This document shows positions 53,162 to 64,000 of a stretch of DNA of 64,000 bases, one piece after another. Source of the DNA: Blastocystis sp. Blastoise (Eukaryota > Sar > Bigyra > Opalinata > Blastocystidae); contig JBBPEB010000013.1 of assembly GCA_039096225.1 (NCBI GenBank), forward strand, positions 337,501 to 401,500, in the 5' to 3' direction. The position numbers and the translations under genes are program-made. Each line of letters opens with the position of its first letter. Position 1 is the first letter of the stretch. The notes under the pieces were generated by a model, which saw only the letters and a program-made list of their open reading frames with translations, was not told where the DNA came from and ran no database searches.

Positions 53162-53862
53162 TACATTATTCTTTATTCTTTATATATTAATACTATCTAT
53201 ATTATATATTCGTATATATGTTCTCTTTATATCTATATTCAAATATTTATTGATTTATTTTTCTTATATTCAAAGTCAAATGCTATATAAATATATATAT
53301 CTTTCATAAATCATAAAAGTAGCTATTTATATTAATATTGTTTGTTTATATTGTTTCATATATTCAACAAATATATAAGTTACATGTTAACTTGTATATT
53401 TTATTATATATACTTTGCTATTCATATATATTTTTCATTCACTCAAATGATAATGTTTTTCTGTATATTCTTTAAAAGAATAATCATTAAATGTATTCAA
53501 AATGGCATTTTTAAAATGAAATTATAAATATTCATTCATAAGAACAACTGCCTCATAATAACAAAAAAAAAAACAATATAAATAATACATATACGAAATA
53601 AAAAAAGTCGTCATAACAAATAAAAATATATGTATCATATTGAATCATAAAAAAAAATGAATATAAGTTTACAAATATACTTTTAAAACAAAATATATTT
53701 ATATTTACAATAGAATAATAAGAAATCGTTAATAGAGAGTGAGAAATGTTGATATATAAACAAATATGAAAAACGAAAATATAGTTTTTATTATATATAT
53801 TACAAAGAAAATAGTAATGAAAAAGGATATTTATATATAAATATAAATATATATATATATAT
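53162..53862. other. Convergent intergenic region, VPS4 / fucosyltransferase-like
   Basis: 701 bases between convergent stop codons; TA-rich, no gene seen. Confidence 0.5.
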
Positions 53863-55326
53863 TTATATGCCTTTTATAGCTTTAGCAAGATTTCCAAAGT
53901 TATTATTTGTGGATGTAACAATATCATTGCATTTACTTAATAAATATAATTCAATAAGAGTATCATAAGAAGCTTTTGTTGCTTGTTTTAACATTGAAGG
54001 AGTCACAGGATCTGTTGTAGAATTATAATATAATGTTCTTCCTGGATATTTATGTGAAATATCACGTTTTATTATATATGAATCAGATACAACTAACCTA
54101 TAGAAAACATAATAAATATTTATATAAAGTGTAGTTATTTATATGAATATAATATATATCATTATATATATATAATATAATTATATATATATAATATAAA
54201 TATACCATCGAACAGGTTGTTTTAATAATTTTTCTTTTGTTTCTGTTTCTTGAATAAGTTTAATAACTTCATTTTCAGTAATACTCTTAATAGAAACAGT
54301 TGAATCAATTGTATTTTCTGTTTGTATATGAAGACCTATATATTGAATTTTAGGGAAATAACTCCAAACACGAGTTACTAAATCTTTAATAGTTTGAGAA
54401 GGATAAAGAACAGAAGTTAAAAACCAATGTTGTATATATTGATCTAATTGCATATTCTTAGGAAGAGAAGAAGTAAATCCCATAAAATCAAATATTTCTT
54501 TTATATGTGGATTCTTCTGAAATAAAGATATATAATAATAATCAGCTTCTATAACAACATTTGTTGATGGCCATAATATATCTACAGGTTTTGTTGATAA
54601 ATCAGAAATAGAAGGAGAAGTGTAATGCACTTTTGTTGTTCTTCTTGAATCTAATTCTAAATATAGTATAATTATTATGATTATTTTGATTATAATTATG
54701 ATTATTATGATAATTATTATAATTATGATTTTATGATTATGATAATTATTAATAATAATAATAAATAACATATAATAATGATATATATAATGTTAAATAA
54801 ATAATATACTATTTGAATCAATAGAACGAACTTCAAAGGGAAAAGACATAAATTCAGAACTAGTAGCCCAATCACATACTATATTATTATTATATAGAAG
54901 AATAAATAAATGTATATAATATTTGACATATATATTATAAATATATAATTAATTTAAAATGTATACATAATAAAACAATAATATTTTAATAATTATTATA
55001 TATATATACTATAGAAAGCTCTATTTGTCATCATAGCCATAAACATAGTACTCATTATTCCAAAGTATATATTATCCCAATGAATTAAATGAGGTTTATA
55101 ACACATAATTCTTATAGGTACTGAACCACGTAATTGTAATTGTTGAGTCTCTTTATAATATTTAAAGAAATTATTCAGATTTTGTGGAGGAGGTATTTTA
55201 AATTTATGAAGAACATGCTCAGGATCTGTTTGTACTATCGGAAATAATGATGCAGCTATATTGTTATGTATTGTTTAAATTATATGTATAGAAAAATATT
55301 ATTAATTTTGTTTATGTATGTATTAT

Positions 55327-55425
<99 letters not shown>

Positions 55426-56682
55426 TATTATATACTTGGATTAGTAGTTTGTGGTTGACTGGCACTAGTAGAAGGAGTAGAAGGAGTAGAAGGAGTAGAA
55501 GGAGTAGAAGGAGTAGAAGGAGTAGAAAGAATATAAGGAGCAGGAGTCTCTATAGGAGGAGGAGGAAGAGAAGAAGAAGTATTTTCTATAGTCTCAGTAG
55601 TAGTACTAGTATTAGGATTAGCAGGTTGAGAGGGAGTAGTTTGTATATTATTTATTTCATTAGAAACACTAGATATACTAGGTACAGAAGGTACAGAAGG
55701 TAAAGAAGGAGTTGAAGGTATAGAAGGAGTAATAGGTACACTAGGTACAGAAGGAATACTAGGAGTCATAGGTACAGAAGGTACATTAGGTACATTAGGA
55801 GCATTAGGTACATTAGGAGCATTAGGTACAGAAGGATTAATAGGTACACTAGGAGCAATAGGTACATTAGAAACAGCAGGAGCAATAGGAGCAATAGGCA
55901 CACTAGGAGCAATAGGCACATTAGAAACAACAGGTACATTAGAAACAGCAGGTACAATAGGAACAGCAGGAGCAATAGGAACAGCAGGTATATTAGAAAC
56001 AGCAGGCACATTAGAAACAGCAGGTACATTAGAAACAGCAGGTACATTAGGAACAATGGAATTATTAATTTCATTATTAATTTCTTGATTATTAATAGGT
56101 TGTGTATTTACTATAGACGGTTGTTGTATATTAGTAGATATAGGAGTATTTGCTATTGGCTGAGATGATTGAATAGTATTACTTGATGCTACTGTTTCAG
56201 GAACAATTATTTCATTTTTAGGTTGAGTATCTTTTACTGGAGGAGGTATAGCAATGTTAATTTGTTTTTGTTCATTAGAAGGTACTGTTTGTTGATCATT
56301 TATAGTTGAAGAAGAAGATGAAGATGAAACACTCTTAAACAAATTATATTGTATATCTCTATTCATATGAAAATCCGATTTTAGATGAGCAGTAGCTTTT
56401 GTCACACGAACTATAAAAAATATATATACAATAAATATGTACATCTTAATAAGCATAAAACAAAATGCACAAGAATATGCACTTACGCATATATGGCTTA
56501 TTTGTGGTAACCATAGCTTTTTGAGTAACAAAATGATTAGCAAATTCATTCAAATAATCATTACTAGTTTCCCTTGATTCACTATCAGGAACAACATAGA
56601 ACATAATTCTCTTGTATTCAGTAAGCCAGAGCATGACAATACTTCCAACAATGATGATAATGAAATATTCAAGTCTAAACAT
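53863..56682 (-). CDS. Type II membrane protein with fucosyltransferase-like fold
   Basis: Predicted Golgi glycosyltransferase. Exons 56487-56682, 55436-56410, 55010-55255, 54810-54878, 54206-54656 and 53863-54097 join in frame to 723 residues. Residues ~4-22 (LEYFIIIIVGSIVMLWLTEY) form a signal anchor. A very long stem (~70-390) is Pro/Ser/Thr/Asn-rich with short repeats (NVPAVS, TPS). The C-terminal domain has features of GT23/GT65-type fucosyltransferases: WDNIYFGIMSTMFMAMMTNR resembles the family's GLGNRL...ALLTNR helix. YIGLHIQTEN sits where the nucleotide-sugar-binding HxRRxD motif is expected. LVVSDSYIIKRD...YPGRTLYY and DTLIELYLLSKCNDIVTS match the TDS and LLxxCDxxVGS segments. The key Arg of HxRRxD is Gln here, so activity is doubtful. 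Donor and acceptor unknown. Confidence 0.6.
55329..55425. repeat. (AAT)n microsatellite in an intron of the fucosyltransferase-like gene
   Basis: Almost 100 bases of AAT repeat inside intron 55256-55435. Confidence 0.9.
55470..56060 (-). repeat. Coding minisatellite, Pro-rich stem repeats
   Basis: In-frame degenerate repeats of 15-18 bases: AGAAGGAGT-type units giving TPSTPSTPS, and TACATTAGAAACAGCAGG-type units giving PAVSNV. All within exon 2 of the fucosyltransferase-like gene. Confidence 0.85.
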
Positions 56683-57227
56683 TTCAAAAAGTGATAATTA
56701 CAAAAGGAAATATGAAAATAAAATAAATCGTTAGAAAAAAAATTAATCACGATAAATGAAATAAAAGAAGTGATTCTTAGGAAAATAATAAGGAATAATT
56801 AGTTTTATGATTTACATACATTTATTTATGTTTAGCAAGTGTATTTTTTAGTAATTCATTTTTTAATGTTGTCAAAAATAGGTAATGTATCAGAATGGTT
56901 TAATTAATTTGGAAAAAAGGTGATGATTTGTAATTAGTGGAGCATTTTCTTTTATTTACCATTCATTATGTGTTGATATTATATGATAAAATTATCTCTT
57001 AAATACTCAATACTACTCATTGCCTTTCATAAACATATAATTCATGATAATGTATTTTTACGTTGTTATTCGATTTATTTTCATGATTTTGTAAATTAAA
57101 TCTTATTATTAATTATATTTTTATCATGAGTAAGAAATAAAAATGGATAAAATGAAAAAAAAACATAATTTTCATTTGAAATAAATAAGATTCTATGTAT
57201 GAAAAACTTATAATATAAATTTTATAA
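56683..57227. other. Intergenic region upstream of the fucosyltransferase-like gene
   Basis: 545 bases between that gene's start and the kinase fusion's stop (same strand). AT-rich; no gene seen. Confidence 0.5.
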
Positions 57228-60306
<3,079 letters not shown>

Positions 60307-60573
60307 AATAAGAAATAATCACGTCAAAAAATAATTTCATATTTATTAATGTAATAAATACGATGAATCACAATAGTTTATGAATCAAAACAATAATTTT
60401 GAAAAATGAACATAATTACCCGCAAAAATAGAAAAAAATCATGAAAATATATTTAAAAAAAAAATGGAAAAATAAAAAGTGAAGAAAAATATAAATAAAA
60501 GAAGAAAATGAAATACATGATATGAGAATAGAATTTGTATATGTTATATAAGCAAGAAAATAGCAAAATAAAA

Positions 60574-62925
60574 TTAAAAATATTCAACATACTCTTCAGA
60601 AGATGGTTTAGGTTGTTTTTCTGATTGACTCATGATATTCTCTAATGAAGGATGTGGTTGTTCAATAACTTTTTCATTCTTCTTAGTTGTTAATACTTGA
60701 GAAAAGTCTGAAAGAATTCCAAATTTCTGTCTTTTTGCTTTTAGACGTCTTGATTTGATATCCATATATGGTGTTATATAGTCGATAGGAATAGGTTTTG
60801 TTGAAAAAGGAATAAAAGACGATTTATCTGATTTTTTTGATTGTTTTATTGGAGAAGAATCATTAGTGTGTTTCTCATTAGTTGGAGCATCAAGTAAAGT
60901 ATTATAGTTATTATGATTTTGAGATATTATAAGATTTGATGAATTCATTTCATTCTCTATTCCTATGTTTTTCTTTTGTTTTTCTATTTTACATATTGGA
61001 CATGGATTTATATCTATAAATAAATATATGATGAATTATTAGATATATTATATTATTATAATTATTATTAAATTATAATTATAAAAAAAATTATTATTAT
61101 TAAATAAATTATAATTATAATAATAATTATTAAATAAACTATAATTACAATAATAATTATTATTATAGTTATAACTATAGTTATTATTATAAACAATAAT
61201 AACAAAAAACATTAAAAATAATACCAAAATAATACCAAAATAATATATACATTTGTTTGAATTTTGGTTCATAATATCAATTCGAGCTTTCCAAATATGA
61301 TTTGGATTTTCTCGACATTTCCATATTAATGATTTTGTTTTTGTAGCAATCATTAATTCAGGAGGTATATAATGATTCTCAGGAATAGAATAATAAGGAA
61401 CAGTTGAAGGATAACGATAGGATAAATTATTTGTTGAACTTATCACATGATCCGAACAACAGGGACATTCTATAATAATATAATAATAATAATTATTATT
61501 TTTATCATCATTAATTATTTATAAATAATGAAAAAGAGTATATATAGTTATGAACTTATTTTAAGTTATTTAATACTAATAATAATCTATATATATATAT
61601 ATACCAAGATTAAGGGACATTGTAGCTAATGTAGATTGCCATACATGATCTGAATTTGAAGGACATTGAAACCAATAGTACTATAATTCAATAAATTATA
61701 TATATATATATATTATGAGTATAAGAAGATATTAGTAAAAAGAAATTCTTACAAATAATAATAATAATTTATATACATTTTTATATCCATATAATTGTTC
61801 AGTAAGAAGATTTAAGTTAACTTTTTGATTTAATGTAGGATGTAACCATGTTCGAAGCTCTAGTTTTGTAGAAATAGTCGAATTCTTCTCTTCTACAGAG
61901 CAATATGGGCATTCTAAACGATATATATTGATAATATTAAGAATATTAAGAATATATATATATATATATATATAATTCATTAATGAAGATCATCATAGTT
62001 ATTCTGAAATATATACATATTGAAATATATATATAATATATATTAGAACCATAAATATTAATTAATATAGATGAATATTATCATTAAAAAAAAAGATAAA
62101 ATATTATTTACTAATAATAATAAGTACTCTATATATATATACTAGAATTGAATTTAGGAGAGGATAGATCGAAAGGTGGTAATTTAATAAACCATGTATG
62201 AGATGGATTATTAGGACATGTTAACCAAACAGTATAGTTATTCCCTATAAGAACAGATTCAGGAGTATTCTCTTCATTTAAGCGTTTATCCCAAAAAGGA
62301 ATTAAATCTGGAAAAACACGAGAAAATTGTAAATTATATCGTTTCTCATTTATTTCACATTGAATACATTTCGCTAGATAGAATTAGAATATGATTTTAT
62401 ACAAAAGAAATATATTATCATTTAAATTTTTATTATAATAAAATAATAATAATTTATTAATAACTTAAATAATAATAAAACCATTACAAAATATACATAC
62501 GTGGATGATTATATCGTTTGTAATATCCTGCAAAATGTTCTATCGTATCTTTCCATCCATGTTCAGGTACTTTATTACACTTCCACCAAACTGGATAAGG
62601 ATAATCAATAGGAATTTCAAAAGCACTAAATCTGTTCTTTACAACGTGCAATTCTTTAGCTACATCTCTATTTAACCACCCTAAACTCCTTTCAATACTT
62701 GATTTCGATATATGTTTGAGTTCATTTTCATTTGTTTGTATTTTTTTCTGTGAATCCTCCATAATTAGTTCATTATCATCTATAAGCTTTATTGATTTTT
62801 GTTGCATTGTACTACAACATTTAAAGAAACAATAATGGAGACCTATAAAAAGTAATTTATATTTCAGGTAGATACTTACGTAATACAACTCTATATCGAG
62901 AGCTACTTCGTATCGTAGCAAGCAT
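60574..62925 (-). CDS. Protein with four DUF4379-type zinc-ribbon (treble-clef) modules
   Basis: Exons 62880-62925, 62501-62842, 62143-62373, 61777-61913, 61605-61680, 61251-61469 and 60574-61013 join in frame to 496 residues. Four tandem modules, each W-x-C...H-x-W followed by C-x-x-C: VWWKCNKVPEHGWKD with CIQC; VWLTCPNNPSHTWF with CPYC; YWFQCPSNSDHVWQ with CPCC; LIWKCRENPNHIWKA with CPIC. Linkers such as FPDLIPFWDKRLNEENTPES match the PF14311 consensus. The N-terminus MLATIRSSSRYRVVLRLHYC is basic, Ser-rich and acid-free, like a mitochondrial presequence. The last ~125 residues are polar. A later start at MQQKSIK is possible but would discard the clean first exon. Function unknown; nucleic-acid binding is plausible. 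It diverges from CENP-O with 174 bases between starts. Confidence 0.8.
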
Positions 62926-63099
62926 ATAGGTGTATGTTTTATATTATCAGAGTTATATAAAAACAAAAAATGCTGAAAAAACAATTTCAGTTTATAAAAA
63001 TTTACTTAATTTTTTTCAGTTGATTTGACTTGTTTGAATTTCAAACACTATTCAGCCATTATTTAAAAATATTATTATTAGCCTCATTATATATTTAAA

Positions 63100-64000
63100 A
63101 TGCAGAATGATTCATTGAAAGTATGTCAACAACTCATTAAGTTTATGTTAGTAGATAATATCGTTAAAAGACAAGTATGAATTACAAGAACCAAACTTTA
63201 ATGAGCGTTTCTCCACATCTTTATCACCAGTATGATACAAATATTTCTATATAACTTTTTTAAATTTGCTTATATAGATTGATGATGAAGAAAACAAATC
63301 AAATTCTGTTGATTCTATTGTAATTCTTATTATTTACTTGTAAGTAATATTTAAATATATATATTAGGATCAAATCTATCGTCTCTTTGGTATTTCAACT
63401 TTTTATAATCCTTCACGAAATCATTTTTCTATACGATTTGATACCTGCTACAAAGGTATTATTTATAAAAGTCATATTTGTTTTTTATATTATTATATAA
63501 AATAATAATCATATAATTATATTATTATATAAAATATTCATTTTTAATTATATAAACTATTAATCATATAATTATATTATTATATAAACTATTAATTATA
63601 TAAAAATATAAATCTTATAAACAGGTCATTATTATGAAACATTTTATGTTTTCTTAAAGCCAAAAATGGATTCAAATTCCGATGAAATTCAAATAGTAGG
63701 TCATACATTACCACCTTTTATTCCAATTGAAGAATGGAGTAAACAACTTTCTCAATCTAATCTTAAAGTATAGATTCTATATATATTAGCTATTTTTTTA
63801 TACTTTATAACTATTACTATTTTTATATATAGTTATTTACAACAAATATTAATATTTATATAAACTCGTATATTATTCGAAGAGAACAATTAAAAGAAAT
63901 TAAAGATAATTCTTTATTTATCAAAGAAGTATACAATTAATATTCCATTATCACAATATTTATATTTTTATCTTTTAAAGCAATATATTCTATTGTCTTT
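63100..64000 (+). CDS. CENPO: CENP-O/Mcm21-like kinetochore protein, 5' part
   Basis: Inner-kinetochore (CCAN/COMA) subunit, truncated by the window edge. Exons 63100-63120, 63155-63229, 63276-63317, 63368-63455, 63625-63767, 63833-63928, and a likely start of another at 63981. A short N-terminal coiled segment (MQNDSLKIISLKDKYELQ) precedes the RWD-like CENP-O domain: DQIYRLFGISTFYNPS, HFSIRFDTCYKGHYYETFYV, then VGHTLPPFIPIEEW and INSYIIRREQLKE. IRFDT, the HTxPxFIPxE block and YxxRR are family hallmarks. All introns GT-AG. It shares a 174-base divergent promoter with the zinc-ribbon gene. Confidence 0.82.

Noticed and set aside
55266-55703. Arg/Ser-repeat frame on the plus strand, resembling an SR protein
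   Set aside because: Antisense of the TPS and Pro-rich stem repeats plus an intronic AAT run; no supporting exon structure.

Overview
The window is nuclear DNA from an extremely AT-rich, intron-dense eukaryote. Coding exons read with the standard code, and nearly every gene stops with TAA (one uses TGA). Almost every gene is split by short GT-AG introns, often under 100 bases. Many of these are little more than TA runs, opening GTATATAT and closing TATATAG. Asparagine tracts and AAT/ATT microsatellites are common in both exons and introns. The gene set is generic eukaryotic: SKI3, MBF1, VPS4, VTA1, UBAC2, YTM1/WDR12, TMA7, CENP-O. I cannot name the lineage. An AT-rich unicellular opisthokont, amoebozoan or similar protist fits; bacteria, archaea and organelles do not. 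Exon chains were built by hand, and all but one close to a whole number of codons.

Layout, left to right: SKI3/TTC37 (-) diverges from MBF1 (+). A PGP/PHO13-type HAD phosphatase (+) converges on a divergent 14-3-3 (-), whose upstream region carries an apparently intact Tc1 element. A class 3 lipase (+) converges on VTA1 (-). UBAC2 (-) diverges from a small FHA protein (+). That converges on a BRWD/PHIP-like chromatin protein (-), which diverges from a coiled-coil protein (+). The coiled-coil gene converges on a three-RRM protein (-). From 35,195 to 47,495 lies a 12.3-kb Mutator-like (MULE) transposon. Beyond it come YTM1, TMA7 and VPS4 (+), a fucosyltransferase-like protein (-), a MYND-kinase-phosphoesterase fusion (-), a four-module zinc-ribbon protein (-), and the 5' part of CENP-O (+).

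The most unusual items are these. The giant MULE has perfect 52-base terminal inverted repeats, an 8-base target duplication, a roughly 2-kb satellite-filled intron in its transposase, and 7 kb without recognisable genes. The fusion protein joins a MYND finger, a PDK1-like kinase and a CPPED1-like phosphoesterase that lacks its metal-binding motifs. The zinc-ribbon protein has a possible mitochondrial presequence, and a phase-1 intron divides every module at the same place. The HAD phosphatase has two introns with non-canonical ends between short direct repeats. The Tc1 element has a perfect heat-shock-element palindrome upstream of its transposase.

The genes are mostly unrelated housekeeping loci. 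The one functional pair is VTA1 and VPS4 (ESCRT-III disassembly), which lie about 30 kb apart and are not an operon.
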